A stretch of 64,000 nt of DNA from Arthrobacter sp. P2b (GCF_900168295.1 NZ_FVZL01000009.1:86382-150381), one strand, 5' to 3'. Positions 28,094-40,352 are shown, counted from the first letter of the stretch. Numbers and translations: made by a program. Notes: generated by a model from the letters alone, not told the origin.

Positions 28094-28108
28094 CTTAGGC
28101 TTGCCTTA
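28090..28108 (+). promoter_or_regulatory. DtxR/IdeR iron box at the start of the siderophore-interacting protein gene
   Basis: TTAGCTTAGGCTTGCCTTA matches the DtxR consensus TTAGGTTAGGCTAACCTAA at 15 of 19 positions. It spans the ung stop codon and reaches the A of the downstream ATG, so an iron-loaded regulator would block this transcript, which must then be leaderless or nearly so. Confidence 0.8.
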
Positions 28109-28947
28109 TGAGCATTGTTCCCGCAGCAACCAGCGCCAGCAAGAAGACCCGTCCGCAGATCAACCTCGAAGTAGTGCGCAGGGAAGAGCTTTCTCCGCAC
28201 ATGGTCCGGATCGTGGCAGGCGGGGAAGGCTTCGGGGACTTCGTCAACAACGGCTTCGTGGACCGGTACGTCAAGATCATTTTTCCGCAGCCCGGAGTGG
28301 AATACCCCGCGCCCCTGGACCTGTGGACCATCCGGGAGACCATGCCACGTGAACAGTGGCCCTATACCCGCACCTACACCCTCCGCTGGGTTGATCCGGC
28401 GGCCCGCGAACTGGCCATCGATTTTGTGGTCCACGGCGATGAAGGGCTGGCAGGCCCCTGGGCGGCCAAGGCCCGGCCAGGCGACGCGCTGACCTTCACC
28501 GGCCCGGGCGGCGCCTACAACCCCAACCCGGACGCCGACTGGTACCTGTTTGCCGGCGACGAGGCGGCACTTCCGGCCATCGCCGCGTCCTTGGAAGCCC
28601 TGCCGCCGGAGGCCACCGGCCTGGCGTTCCTGGAGGTGGATTCCGACGCCGACATCCAGCTGATTGCCGCACCGGCCGGGGTGCAGATCACCTGGCTGGC
28701 CCGCAACGGCGTCCCGGCAGGTTCCAGTGACCTGCTGGTCAAGGCGGTAGCGGATGCCGAATGGCCCGGCGGAACGGTGGACGTTTTCGCCCACGGTGAG
28801 CGCGGCTACATGAAGGCACTGCGGGACGTGTTCTTCACGCAGCGGGGCCTGGAGCGCCGGCAGGTGTCGCTGTCCGGCTACTGGGCGCAGGGCCGGGTGG
28901 AGGACGCCTTCCAGGCCGAGAAGAAACTGCCGGTCGGGCAGATCTGA
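28108..28947 (+). CDS. Siderophore-interacting protein (ferric-siderophore reductase type)
   Basis: A 279-residue FAD-dependent reductase of the ViuB/SIP family, releasing iron from imported ferric siderophores in the cytoplasm. FAD-binding motif RTYTLRWVD lies near 88-96, with FTGPGGAYNPNPDADWYLFAGDEAALPAIAA for dinucleotide contacts and a C-terminal GYWAQGRVEDAF. The ATG at 28108 overlaps the DtxR box, so repression by iron is expected. No siderophore synthesis or uptake genes lie nearby. Family assignment is strong. Confidence 0.92.
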   Translation: MSIVPAATSASKKTRPQINLEVVRREELSPHMVRIVAGGEGFGDFVNNGFVDRYVKIIFPQPGVEYPAPLDLWTIRETMPREQWPYTRTYTLRWVDPAARELAIDFVVHGDEGLAGPWAAKARPGDALTFTGPGGAYNPNPDADWYLFAGDEAALPAIAASLEALPPEATGLAFLEVDSDADIQLIAAPAGVQITWLARNGVPAGSSDLLVKAVADAEWPGGTVDVFAHGERGYMKALRDVFFTQRGLERRQVSLSGYWAQGRVEDAFQAEKKLPVGQI

Positions 28948-29000
28948 CGCGTCCCCCACGGGACTGGCCACGGCGGTGCGACAGCGCCGCCGAAGTATGA

Positions 29001-30503
29001 CTAGCGGCGGCGGGCGCGGCGCCGCTCGTTGCTGGCCAGGCTCCTGGTCAGCGGCCGGGCGAGCGTGTCGCCGAGGACAATGCCTGCCGCCGTGCCCAGG
29101 ACGATCGCACCGGCGCTCAGCATGTTCCCGGCACCAACCAGGATTTCCGACTCTTCAACCGTGAGCACGTACATGGAGCGGAAGATGGTGAGGCCCGGCA
29201 GCAGGATCAGCGCGGCGGGCACCGCAACCACCAGCTGGGGTGCGCCCATCCGAAGCGCCACGACGCGCGCCAGCAGCCCGATGACCACGGCGGCGAGAGC
29301 GGGCGAGAACCGGTCGCCGATGCCCAGCAGGCCGCCGCCGAGCAGGACGAGATAGCCTGCGACGCCCACGGCCGCCGTGGGCAGCAGGAGCTGCCAGCTG
29401 GTCTGTTCGGTAATGCCGATGGCCATCACGGCCACGGCCACGAAGATGATCAGCACCCACAGGTCGTAGGCGGGCGGGAAGGTCTGGGTGACATCGATCC
29501 GCTCCATGCCGGTCAGTTCGCCCACCACAAAGGCCACGGCGATGCCCGCCACGATGGCACCGAACGTCAGCAGCGTCGAAAGGAACCGCCCGGCCGCCGT
29601 GACCGGGAAGCCGTTGATGGCGTCCTGGACGGAGGAAACGAGGCGGCCCGTGGGCAGGAGCAGCAGGATGCCGCCCACCACCACGATGGCCGGCGAGGTG
29701 GTCAGCCCGAACTGCCAGAGCAGCAGCGCCAGCTGGGTCACCACGAAGGAACAGCTGGCCGTGATGAAGAAGTCCGGAACGCGCCAACGGCCCAGCTGCC
29801 GGGCCAGCAGGCTCACGCCGATGTTGGCCGCAAACGCAATGGCTGACGACACCGGCCCGCCTCCAAGGACGCCCACGAACACGGCAGCGAAAATGCCGAA
29901 GGCCACCGTGACCATCCAGCGGGGAAACGGCTTGGGGCTGGTAATGGCCTCGTTAAGCCGGCGGATGGCCTCATCACGGCCCACTCCCCCGGCCACGATG
30001 TCGGTCACCAACTGGTGCACTTTGGCCAGTCCGGCATAGTTGTTGGTCCAGGAGCGGACGACCCGCAGCAGCGCAATCGGCGTCTGGTCCTTGGGCGCAT
30101 AGTTGATGCCCACGGACTGGTTGGTGATGTCCACCTCGATGTTCTTCAGTCCCAGCGCGGCGGTGACGGCGATGATGCTCGTCTCCACCTCCAGGGCACC
30201 GGCCCCGTACCGGAACATGGTTTCGGCGAGGTGCAGGGCGAAGTCCAGGGTCTTGCGGGCGGACGTGTCCACACCGCCCACCTGGATGGTGGGGTTGGCG
30301 TAGGGGCTGCCGGCGAGCCGGTCCACGATGCTCAGCGGCGCCGTCGGAGGGTTCTCGCTCTGGACCAGCCGGCGCAGCATCCTCTTGGCGGCGGCGTTCT
30401 GCCTCAACTGGGCAGGAGTCAGCGGCTCCGTCTTGGGCAGGCCGTCAGTGCGCGGCCTGCCTTTGGGGTACCCGGCCCCGGGGTATTCGGGCAGGTCTGT
30501 CAT
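29001..30503 (-). CDS. Threonine/serine exporter, ThrE family
   Basis: A 500-residue membrane protein. A cytoplasmic N-terminal region of about 190 residues carries the ThrE domain (TLDFALHLAETMFRYGAGALEVETSIIAVTAALGL, then SVGINYA). About ten hydrophobic helices follow from about 200 to 490, corresponding to the ThrE and ThrE_2 halves. It exports threonine and serine, limiting toxic accumulation. GGAGGG precedes the ATG. It lies 67 bp downstream of two FemABX ligase genes that are transcribed in the same direction, and may share a transcript with them. Confidence 0.93.
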   Translation of the reverse strand: MTDLPEYPGAGYPKGRPRTDGLPKTEPLTPAQLRQNAAAKRMLRRLVQSENPPTAPLSIVDRLAGSPYANPTIQVGGVDTSARKTLDFALHLAETMFRYGAGALEVETSIIAVTAALGLKNIEVDITNQSVGINYAPKDQTPIALLRVVRSWTNNYAGLAKVHQLVTDIVAGGVGRDEAIRRLNEAITSPKPFPRWMVTVAFGIFAAVFVGVLGGGPVSSAIAFAANIGVSLLARQLGRWRVPDFFITASCSFVVTQLALLLWQFGLTTSPAIVVVGGILLLLPTGRLVSSVQDAINGFPVTAAGRFLSTLLTFGAIVAGIAVAFVVGELTGMERIDVTQTFPPAYDLWVLIIFVAVAVMAIGITEQTSWQLLLPTAAVGVAGYLVLLGGGLLGIGDRFSPALAAVVIGLLARVVALRMGAPQLVVAVPAALILLPGLTIFRSMYVLTVEESEILVGAGNMLSAGAIVLGTAAGIVLGDTLARPLTRSLASNERRRARRR

Positions 30504-30570
30504 GGTTCCCTCCTCCCAATGCAGGTGAACTGTTCGGCTGTGTGATCAGTGGGCTGGTGCAGGCAGCCGG

Positions 30571-31905
30571 TCAGGCGGAGCGCCTTCCGGGCAGCTTGCC
30601 CAGCACTGTGCGGGCCGCTGCGGCGGCCGCGCGGGCCAGCCGATTGGCGTGGAACACGGCGGGCCGGACGGGCAGCACGAAGTCGCCCACCAGTTGGACC
30701 ACCTCGCCGCCGAAGCCCTTCTTGAAGGCGTAGCCGCCGTGGCCTTCCTGGTCCTGCCCGGAGATCCCGAATGTCCCGTAGAAGTTGTAGCGCGGATACC
30801 CCTTTTCGAGGGCGTGCAGCATCATGCCCCAGTACAGCGAGGTGGCGCCGTTGAAGTAGATGTAGTCCTGGACGGTGCCGCCGATGACGCACACCACCTC
30901 GTCGCCGTAGCAGACGAAGTGGATGGCTGCCACGGTGGCCACTCCCACCGAGTCGGGGAAGCGTTCGATGTCCTTCAGGCTGCGTTCGTAGCTGTCCACG
31001 AGGTCCTGGACCACCTTGAGCCGGTTGGCCTTCTTCTTGCTGCCCGTCTCCTCCACCTCGCGGCGGAGGTCCGCGGCCGTGGCTGACTCGGCGGCCAGGC
31101 GGTCAGTAATGGACTTGCGGTAGGCCGGGATGTCGATTTTGGCCATCATGAGCTTGGTGAACTCGGGTGATGTGGTGCGCAGCAGGTGCTCGTAGTACGC
31201 GCGTTCGCGGTACACGAAACCCTTTTCGTCGCCGGCGTGGCTGAGGGCACCGTAGAAATCATCAAGGGTGTCCAGGGTGGCCTGTTCCAGGAACACGCCA
31301 TTCTTCTCTGCCTTGCGGATGGCTTTACGGGTGCGGTAGCTGGTGCCCATGATGAGCTCCTCCGCGTCCTGGATGCCTTCGAGGCTCTTGATAAACATCC
31401 AGTTCACGTTGACGAAGTTCATGTCCAGGCCCTGGTGCTGGAACCCGAGCCCTTCGAGCCGGGCCACCAGAGGCCGGTTATCCTCCACCTCGGGATGTTC
31501 CGCGCCGTCCTCGTCACGGGCAATGTATTTGAGGTTCGGCGAGATCCGCAGTTCCGCGGCCTTGCGTTCGCCGGCCCGCTTGCGGAGAAGCTCGACGACG
31601 GCGCGCACCAGTTCGGGGTCGTCGTAGTCCATCAGAGGGCCCTTGGCGCATTCACACACCGTGTATCCCAGGCGGGTGGTGGTGAAGTTCAGCTTCCCGG
31701 CCGCCACCAGTTCGCCGTCGCGCCGGACTCCGAAGAGTTCCACCTGCTGCCCGCGGGCGCGCTGGAACCGGGCAAAGTCGACGGACTGCAGGAAGCTGTT
31801 CTGCGGATGCTTCAGGGCGAAGGCCTCAAAGTCGGCATCGCTGAGGACCGCGAACTCAAGGTCTGTGGCGGTAGGAACTGGAGTCAAGGGAATTACCTTC
31901 TTCAT
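30571..31905 (-). CDS. FemABX-family peptidoglycan interpeptide-bridge ligase
   Basis: A 444-residue aminoacyl-tRNA-dependent ligase that adds amino acids to the wall stem peptide. A tandem GNAT-like fold carries the family blocks NSFLQSVDFARFQRARG near 36-52, LRISPNLKYIARDE and MGTSYRTRKAIRKAEKNGVFLE. A coiled helical arm lies at about 262-310 (YRKSITDRLAAESATAADLRREVEE), and the C-terminus has GGYAFKKGFGGEVVQLVGDF. GGAAAGAG lies upstream of the ATG. Second of two adjacent paralogues; they probably add successive residues of the cross-bridge. Which amino acid cannot be told. Confidence 0.92.
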   Translation of the reverse strand: MKKVIPLTPVPTATDLEFAVLSDADFEAFALKHPQNSFLQSVDFARFQRARGQQVELFGVRRDGELVAAGKLNFTTTRLGYTVCECAKGPLMDYDDPELVRAVVELLRKRAGERKAAELRISPNLKYIARDEDGAEHPEVEDNRPLVARLEGLGFQHQGLDMNFVNVNWMFIKSLEGIQDAEELIMGTSYRTRKAIRKAEKNGVFLEQATLDTLDDFYGALSHAGDEKGFVYRERAYYEHLLRTTSPEFTKLMMAKIDIPAYRKSITDRLAAESATAADLRREVEETGSKKKANRLKVVQDLVDSYERSLKDIERFPDSVGVATVAAIHFVCYGDEVVCVIGGTVQDYIYFNGATSLYWGMMLHALEKGYPRYNFYGTFGISGQDQEGHGGYAFKKGFGGEVVQLVGDFVLPVRPAVFHANRLARAAAAAARTVLGKLPGRRSA

Positions 31906-32010
31906 ATCTCTTTCCGGCCTGCAGGGCAGTCGCGGGGCGGGACGGTGTTCGGGCGGAGGCGCAGCCGCGGTGTGGCTGATCTCCAGGACGGCCTGGGGTT
32001 CGGCGTGTGG

Positions 32011-33144
32011 TCAGTAGAACTGCTGGCCGGTCCGTGCCGTTTCAATCCGGCGGAACACCCGTTCAGCGCCCTTGACCCACAGCCTGTGCCGGAGGGGCGA
32101 CAGGACGTAGTCGTGGCACCCCACAAAGTCGGTCACCGTTTTGGTGAAGCTGGTCTTGAACATCCCCATGCCGTAAAGCGTGTGGCTCTTGTCCTTGATG
32201 CGGGAGGACGGCGGCGTCCCGCAGAAGTCGTATTCGGTGCAGCCCAGTTCCTGCATGCGGCGGATGGCCGTCCACTGCACCAGGTGTGAATCGCCGTATT
32301 GCTTGCGGTTCTGCGTAGAGCCGCCGTCCTTATAGGTTGCCTTGGCACCGTAGTTGATCACGAAGGCGCCGACGCTGGGTTTCCCGTCCTCGTAGGCAAA
32401 AAAGAAGTGCCCCTGCCCGCGGTTGCAGAACTCGTCCCAGAACGCGGCGTAGTAGTCGTAGCTGCGCAGCGGCATGGACCCCTTGGCCTTAACAGTGTCC
32501 GCCATCAGGTCGTAGAGTGCCCGGTACGTTTCAGGGCCATGTTCCTTGCGGACCACCTCGCAGCCTTCCCGTTCCGCACGCCGGATGGCGTTGCGGGCGC
32601 GGGAGGAGATGGCTTTGAATACGGCTTCTTCAGGCTGGGAGATGTCCAGCAGTGCTGTGGAATCGTTGGACTGGATGTTGGGTGCCTTGACCAGTCCAGC
32701 GGCGGCAATCTGTGCCTGGGCATCGCCGGAGTCAATGATGTCCGGTTCCACCTTGATGGTGAAGACGTTCAGTTTGCGGCTGCGGGCAAACGCGGCACAG
32801 GCGTCGAGGGCTGCTTTCAGGTCGTCTGCCGCCGCGAGGTCGGGGCCCTTGATGAGGTACCACAGCCGGCCGAGCACGGGGAACTTCTTTTCCAGCACCA
32901 GGTTGTAACTGGCGGTTCCCGGGCTTTCAAGCACAAGGAACCGGACTTTCCAGCCGCTGCCGTTCTTCACCGACGCGTAGGCCGCCGACTGCAGCATATT
33001 GCCGCCGTTCGGATTGGCCGTGACGTGCTTGTCCCAGTTTTCAATTTCCTCGGCTGTGGCAAAACGTGCGGTGAATTCTCGCAAGGGGGCCGTGTCCAAT
33101 CGGGTTGATGCGCGGTTTCGGTACTCGTAGCTGCGTGCGGACAT
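32011..33144 (-). CDS. FemX-like lipid II bridge ligase, first paralogue
   Basis: A 377-residue FemABX-family protein lacking the long helical arm of its neighbour. Family blocks include NGGNMLQSAAYASVKNGSGWKV, SSRARNAIRRAEREGCEVV, AFVINYGAKATYKDGGSTQ and GCTEYDFCGTPPSSRIKDKSHTLYGMGMFKTSF. It is upstream of the second ligase gene with 105 bp between, in the same direction. The shorter form resembles FemX, which adds the first bridge residue to lipid II, so a division of labour is likely. Substrate residue unknown. Confidence 0.9.
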   Translation of the reverse strand: MSARSYEYRNRASTRLDTAPLREFTARFATAEEIENWDKHVTANPNGGNMLQSAAYASVKNGSGWKVRFLVLESPGTASYNLVLEKKFPVLGRLWYLIKGPDLAAADDLKAALDACAAFARSRKLNVFTIKVEPDIIDSGDAQAQIAAAGLVKAPNIQSNDSTALLDISQPEEAVFKAISSRARNAIRRAEREGCEVVRKEHGPETYRALYDLMADTVKAKGSMPLRSYDYYAAFWDEFCNRGQGHFFFAYEDGKPSVGAFVINYGAKATYKDGGSTQNRKQYGDSHLVQWTAIRRMQELGCTEYDFCGTPPSSRIKDKSHTLYGMGMFKTSFTKTVTDFVGCHDYVLSPLRHRLWVKGAERVFRRIETARTGQQFY

Positions 33145-33269
33145 GCAGCCTCAAGTCTAAAGCCTGCAGCGGTCCCGGCTTTCCGCCGCAGGCGGATGTG
33201 CAGCCTGCGGCGATGTTTCCGTAGGGCCCACGCCTTGACTCGGGCAGGGGCGTTCGCAAGGGTGGGAGG

Positions 33270-33815
33270 ATGCAGCCAAACCGGGAACAATTGATGCCGC
33301 TGCCTGAAGGAAGCGCCCGGACATACAGCGCCGGAGTCCAGGCGGCAGCCCTGGCCGGCTTCCTGGCGGCATCCTTTCTGGTTGCCGCCCTGGGTGGACT
33401 GGCCACCGTCAACAACGTGGACGGATGGTATGCCACAGCGGACAAAGCGCCCTGGTCGCCGCCCAACGGCGTCTTTGGACCGGTGTGGACCGTGCTGTAC
33501 ACGGCAATGGCGGTTGCTGCGTGGCTGGTGTGGCGGAAACGCACCGGCAGGACAAAGGCCGCGCTGACTGTTTATGGCATCCAGCTGGGCCTCAACCTTG
33601 CCTGGACTCCGGTCTTCTTCGGCCTGTATCCCACGCTTGGCCCCGCAGCACTGTGGCTGGCGCTGGCCATCATCCTGGCCCTGATCGCCGCCGTCACCCT
33701 CACCGTCCTGCAGTTCGGCCCCATCAGCAGGACGGCCGGCCTGCTCCTGCTGCCGTACGTGGCGTGGCTGGTGTTCGCCACCACGCTGAACTGGTGGGCC
33801 GCCGCCCACAATTAA
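33270..33815 (+). CDS. TspO/MBR family membrane protein
   Basis: A 181-residue protein with five hydrophobic helices and TspO signatures: WYATADKAPWSPPNGVFGPVWTVLYTAMAVAAWLVWR and GIQLGLNLAWTPVFFGLYPTLGPAALWL, ending TTLNWWAAAHN. The family binds porphyrins and is linked to stress and tetrapyrrole handling. The N-terminal extension of about 20 residues is polar; an alternative start is the ATG at 33294, which has GGGAA upstream. It stands alone between the divergent FemX gene and the convergent sdaA gene. Confidence 0.93.
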   Translation: MQPNREQLMPLPEGSARTYSAGVQAAALAGFLAASFLVAALGGLATVNNVDGWYATADKAPWSPPNGVFGPVWTVLYTAMAVAAWLVWRKRTGRTKAALTVYGIQLGLNLAWTPVFFGLYPTLGPAALWLALAIILALIAAVTLTVLQFGPISRTAGLLLLPYVAWLVFATTLNWWAAAHN

Positions 33816-33848
33816 GGTTCCGTCCACAACGGACAGCGGCCCCTGGGA

Positions 33849-35291
33849 TCAGCATTCGACGACGTTGACGGCGAGGCCGCCCATGGCGGTTTCCTTGTAT
33901 TTGGAGGACATGTCCTTGCCGGTTTCGCGCATGGTGATGATGACCTCGTCGAGGGAGACGCGGTGGGTTCCGTCGCCCCAGAGCGCCATTTTCGCGGCGT
34001 TGATCGCTTTCGCGGCGGCGATCGCGTTCCGTTCGATGCACGGGACCTGGACCAGCCCGCCGATCGGGTCACACGTCAGGCCCAGGTTGTGTTCCATCGC
34101 GATTTCCGCTGCGTTTTCCACCTGCGCCGGGGACCCGCCCATCACCTCGGCCAGGCCCGCGGCCGCCATCGACGACGCCGACCCCACCTCGCCCTGGCAA
34201 CCCACCTCCGCCCCGGAAATGGATGCCTGTTCCTTGTAGAGCACCCCCACGGCACCGGCCGCCAGCAGGAACCGCACCACGACGTCGTCGCGGTCCTGCT
34301 GACCGGCCTGGTCCATGCCCGGGGCGAAATGCAGCGCGTAGAACAGCACCGCCGGGATGATCCCGGCCGCGCCGTTGGTCGGCGCGGTCACCACCCGCCC
34401 GCCCGAGGCGTTCTCCTCGTTCACGGCCAGGGCGATCAGGTTCACCCACTCCTGCCAGTACTTCGGGTCATGGAAGTCCTGGTCCTGCCCGTCACTGTCC
34501 GGGGTGCCAGGTTCCAGCCGTGAGCTTTCCTTCTTCAGCCGCTCGTACCAGTCCGGGGCCCGCCGTCGGACCTTCAGCCCGCCCGGCAGCACCCCCTCAC
34601 GCTTCAACGACGTCGCCACGCAGTCCTCCATCACGGACCAGATATGCAGCAGCCCGGCGCGGATCTCCTCCTCCGTGCGGGAGGCCTTCTCGTTGACCAG
34701 CATGACATCGCTGATGCCCAGCCCGGTTTCCCGGCAGTGCTCCAGGAGCTCGGCCGCGGTGCGGAACGGCAGCGGCAGTTCCTTCTTCGACTCCTCCAGC
34801 TCCTGCTGCGCCGCGTCCTCCTCACCCTCACGCACGATGAACCCGCCACCGACCGAGAAAAACGTCGCCGAATGCAGCACCGTGCCCTCGGCACCGGTCA
34901 CGGTGAACGTCATCCCGTTCGTGTGCCGCGGCAGGACAGTCAACGGCCGCAACACCATGTCCTTCACCCCGTACGGCAACGCCACCGCCCCGGCCAACTG
35001 CAGCACACCGGTCTCCGCTATCGCAGCCAGCCGGGCCTCCACCTCATCGGGCAGGATCAACTCCGGATGGAACCCCTCCAACCCCAACAAAATCGCGGTC
35101 ATCGTCCCATGCCCATGACCGGTCGCAGCCAAAGACCCATACAAGTCCACCCGCAACCCCGCCACCTCCGCCAGCACCCCGGAAGCCTTCAACTCCTCCG
35201 CAAAAACAGCAGCAGCCCGCATCGGCCCCACAGTATGGGAACTCGAAGGCCCGATCCCAATCGAAAAGAGATCAAAAACACCAACAGCCAT
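33849..35291 (-). CDS. sdaA: L-serine ammonia-lyase, iron-sulfur dependent
   Basis: Deaminates serine to pyruvate and ammonia through an Fe-S cluster. A single 480-residue chain holds both domains: beta domain ([18 protein letters not shown] at the N-terminus) and alpha domain. Cluster cysteines lie in [24 protein letters not shown] and [16 protein letters not shown], at about 366, 406 and 417, as in one-chain type II enzymes. It follows gcvH by about 63 bp in the glycine-cleavage cluster, so glycine-derived serine can be drained to pyruvate. Third-position GC is very high, as in the neighbours. Confidence 0.96.
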   Translation of the reverse strand: MAVGVFDLFSIGIGPSSSHTVGPMRAAAVFAEELKASGVLAEVAGLRVDLYGSLAATGHGHGTMTAILLGLEGFHPELILPDEVEARLAAIAETGVLQLAGAVALPYGVKDMVLRPLTVLPRHTNGMTFTVTGAEGTVLHSATFFSVGGGFIVREGEEDAAQQELEESKKELPLPFRTAAELLEHCRETGLGISDVMLVNEKASRTEEEIRAGLLHIWSVMEDCVATSLKREGVLPGGLKVRRRAPDWYERLKKESSRLEPGTPDSDGQDQDFHDPKYWQEWVNLIALAVNEENASGGRVVTAPTNGAAGIIPAVLFYALHFAPGMDQAGQQDRDDVVVRFLLAAGAVGVLYKEQASISGAEVGCQGEVGSASSMAAAGLAEVMGGSPAQVENAAEIAMEHNLGLTCDPIGGLVQVPCIERNAIAAAKAINAAKMALWGDGTHRVSLDEVIITMRETGKDMSSKYKETAMGGLAVNVVEC

Positions 35292-35354
35292 GACGGAAAT
35301 CCTTACTAAAACGCTGCGATCGGGGAGGTAGCTGACTGTTCTTCCGGTTCAACG

Positions 35355-35765
35355 CTACGCGCTTGCAACCCCGTCGGCGCCGTCCAGGTCGCCGCCGTTT
35401 TTCGACGCGTATTCCTGCGCGGACAGCAACGGGCCTTCGGACTCCGCGGCCACCTTGAACAGCCAGCCGGCGCCGTAGGGATCGTTGTTGATCAGGGCAG
35501 GATCGTCCACGACGGCCGGGTTGGTTTCCACCACTTCGCCGGTCACCGGGGCGTACAGATCAGAGACAGACTTCGTGGATTCCACCTCGCCACAGGTCTC
35601 CCCCGCGGTCACCATGGAACCAACCTCGGGCAGGTCCACGTACACGATGTCGCCGAGGGCATCCGTAGCAACGGCGGAAATCCCCACAGCCACAAGGTTC
35701 CCACCCTCCCGGGCCACCCACTCATGCTCGTCGGAATACTGAAGTTCAGCGGCTACTTTGGGCAT
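35355..35765 (-). CDS. gcvH: Glycine cleavage system H protein
   Basis: A 136-residue lipoyl carrier that shuttles the methylamine group between the P and T proteins. The lipoylated lysine is Lys65 in GEVESTKSVSDLYAPVTGEV. The ATG at 35765 gives the standard MPKVAAELQYSDEHEWV; the in-frame extension to 35966 is leader. It precedes sdaA on the same strand. Unlike gcvP-gcvT, it is separated from gcvT by a 509-bp gap that contains a terminator, so gcvH-sdaA is probably its own transcript. Confidence 0.96.
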   Translation of the reverse strand: MPKVAAELQYSDEHEWVAREGGNLVAVGISAVATDALGDIVYVDLPEVGSMVTAGETCGEVESTKSVSDLYAPVTGEVVETNPAVVDDPALINNDPYGAGWLFKVAAESEGPLLSAQEYASKNGGDLDGADGVASA

Positions 35766-35883
35766 ATCTTTTTCCTTACGTAATTTTTCTGGCGAAACTC
35801 TTTGGTGGCTGGGTTGGGTGGCGTGTGGCCGAATTCCTCCGCGTACTGGCTCGTTCCTCGCCTCTGACGTACGCTTCCGGAAT

Positions 35884-35985
35884 CCGCCCACCCGCCAAAG
35901 CAATGTCACCTTTGAGAGCGCAACAGTTCCAAGGCAACAAACACCCGCCCACCCGCACATTCTCAATCCGTGTCGAGGCGGGTGG
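35884..35985 (-). promoter_or_regulatory. Candidate structured leader of gcvH-sdaA with alternative pairing
   Basis: In transcript order: element A, CCACCCGCC (35985-35977); element B, GCGGGTGG (35956-35949); element B', GGCGGGTGG (35896-35888). A pairs 8 bp with B or 9 bp with B', so the two stems exclude each other. B and B' belong to an exact 12-bp direct repeat 61 bp apart (35884-35895 and 35945-35956). No known riboswitch class matched. Hypothetical. Confidence 0.4.
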
Positions 35986-36025
35986 TCCGAAAGAACGAAT
36001 GAACCAACGGCAGGCGGGACTTCCT

Positions 36026-36071
36026 AAAAAATTGGGCAGTCCTCCACCCAGGGCCGCAGAGGACTCGGCCC
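36026..36071 (-). terminator. Intrinsic terminator between gcvT and gcvH
   Basis: On the minus strand GGGC (36071-36068), a CG bulge, AGTCCTC (36065-36059), a 14-nt loop, then GAGGACTGCCC (36044-36034), followed by AATTTTTT (36033-36026). A classic stem plus U-tract, 204 bp after the gcvT stop. It would separate gcvP-gcvT from gcvH-sdaA, or act as an attenuator. Confidence 0.75.
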
Positions 36072-36274
36072 ATCCCCAGAACTTAGTGGTTCACCCAGCG
36101 CCAACAAGGCACCCATGCAAAAGCCCAAGGTGACGTTCAGGGGCCCCTTCGGGTGCGGCCTCCGGCAGCGTGCGTCTAAGGGAGCGTCACGTCCGCCCAG
36201 CGGGCGTCTTCGCGACCGAGCACGCAGAGGAGGCCGGACCCGACGGGCCAAAGGTGACCACAGGGCAGCAAGGG

Positions 36275-37423
36275 CTACTTTGAGCGCTTGTAGAACGGCA
36301 GTTCGACGACTTCGAACGGCTCCGCCTTGCCGCGGAGGTCGATGTCGAGGGCGGTGCCGGGGGCCGTGTATTCGACGTCCACGTACGCCATGGCGACGGG
36401 GTAGCCGAGGGTGGGCGAGGGCTGGCCGGAGGTTACCTCGCCCACAGTGACGCCGTCCTTGAGGACCGGGTAGTGGGCGCGGCCGGCGCGGCGGCCCAGG
36501 CCCTTGAGTCCTACCAGGCGGCGGCCGGAGGTGGTGCCGGCGCCGGCTTCCTTCTTGGCTGCCAGGGCCGCCTTGCCCACGAAGTCGCCTTCCTTGGAGA
36601 GTGCGACGACGGGACCCAGGCCGGCGGCGAACGGGTCACGCTGCAGGGACAGTTCCTTGCCGTACAGCGGCATCCCGGCTTCAAGGCGCAGGGAGTCCCG
36701 GCATGCCAGCCCGGCGGGCGTGAGCTCGCCGTCGTCGGCGATGGCGATGAGTGCCTGCCAGAGGGAGGCCGCGGCGTCGTTGGCCACGAAGATCTCGAAC
36801 CCGTCCTCGCCGGTGTACCCGGTGCGGGCCAGCAGGAGTTCCTGCCCTGTGCCGGCCACCAGGAACGGCACCTCCACGGCGGCGTAGTACTTCAGCTCGG
36901 TGACGGCGCTGTGGTTCGCAGCCGGCACCAGCCGGAGCAGCAGCTCCTGTGCCTTCGGGCCCTGGACGGCGATCAGAGATGTCGCTGCGGAGGCATCCCG
37001 GACCTCGACATCGAAGCCGGCGGCCCGTTCTGCCAGCGCCGCGGCCACCACTGCTGCGTTGCCGGCGTTGGGAACCACCAGGAACACGTCGGTCCCGTCC
37101 GGTGCTGCCGGGCGCCGGTAGGTGATGAGGTCGTCGATGATGCCGCCGTCCTCGTTGCAGATCAGCGAGTACTTGGCCTTGCCCACCGGCATGGCGGAGA
37201 TCCTGCCCACCAGGGCATAGTCCAGGAACGCGGCCGCATCGGGGCCGGTCACCCAGACCTCACCCATGTGGGACAGGTCGAACAGCCCCGCGCCCTTGCG
37301 GACGGCGTGGTGTTCAGCCAGTTCTGAGCTGTATTTCAGCGGCATCTGCCAGCCGCCGAAGTCCGTGAAGGATGCCCCCAGTTTTTTGTGCTCGTCGTAG
37401 AGAGCGGTGTACTTCTCAGGCAT
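36275..37423 (-). CDS. gcvT: Glycine cleavage system T protein (aminomethyltransferase)
   Basis: Transfers the methylene group from the aminomethyl-lipoyl arm of GcvH to tetrahydrofolate, releasing ammonia. 382 residues. Family blocks include FTDFGGWQMPLKYSSELAEHHAVRKGAGLFDLSHMGE near 19-55, ARTGYTGEDGFEIF and GLACRDSLRLEAGMPLYGKEL. AAGGA lies before the ATG. It follows gcvP by 8 bp, so the two are certainly one transcript. About 200 bp beyond its stop lies an intrinsic terminator; the sequence between (36072-36274) shows a long-range GTGACG/CGTCAC pairing but no gene. Confidence 0.97.
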   Translation of the reverse strand: MPEKYTALYDEHKKLGASFTDFGGWQMPLKYSSELAEHHAVRKGAGLFDLSHMGEVWVTGPDAAAFLDYALVGRISAMPVGKAKYSLICNEDGGIIDDLITYRRPAAPDGTDVFLVVPNAGNAAVVAAALAERAAGFDVEVRDASAATSLIAVQGPKAQELLLRLVPAANHSAVTELKYYAAVEVPFLVAGTGQELLLARTGYTGEDGFEIFVANDAAASLWQALIAIADDGELTPAGLACRDSLRLEAGMPLYGKELSLQRDPFAAGLGPVVALSKEGDFVGKAALAAKKEAGAGTTSGRRLVGLKGLGRRAGRAHYPVLKDGVTVGEVTSGQPSPTLGYPVAMAYVDVEYTAPGTALDIDLRGKAEPFEVVELPFYKRSK

Positions 37424-37431
37424 GCTGGTCC

Positions 37432-40305
<2,874 letters not shown>

Positions 40306-40352
40306 AATTCAGGTGGCGCAGGGCACGCCACATCGATTCGGGTTCCTCCCCG

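Noticed and set aside
35766..36274. Second glycine riboswitch before gcvH
   Set aside because: A CTCTCA-containing segment and a CACCCGAAGGGGC segment look similar, but the ordered aptamer core with GGAGCAA and the closing pairing is absent.
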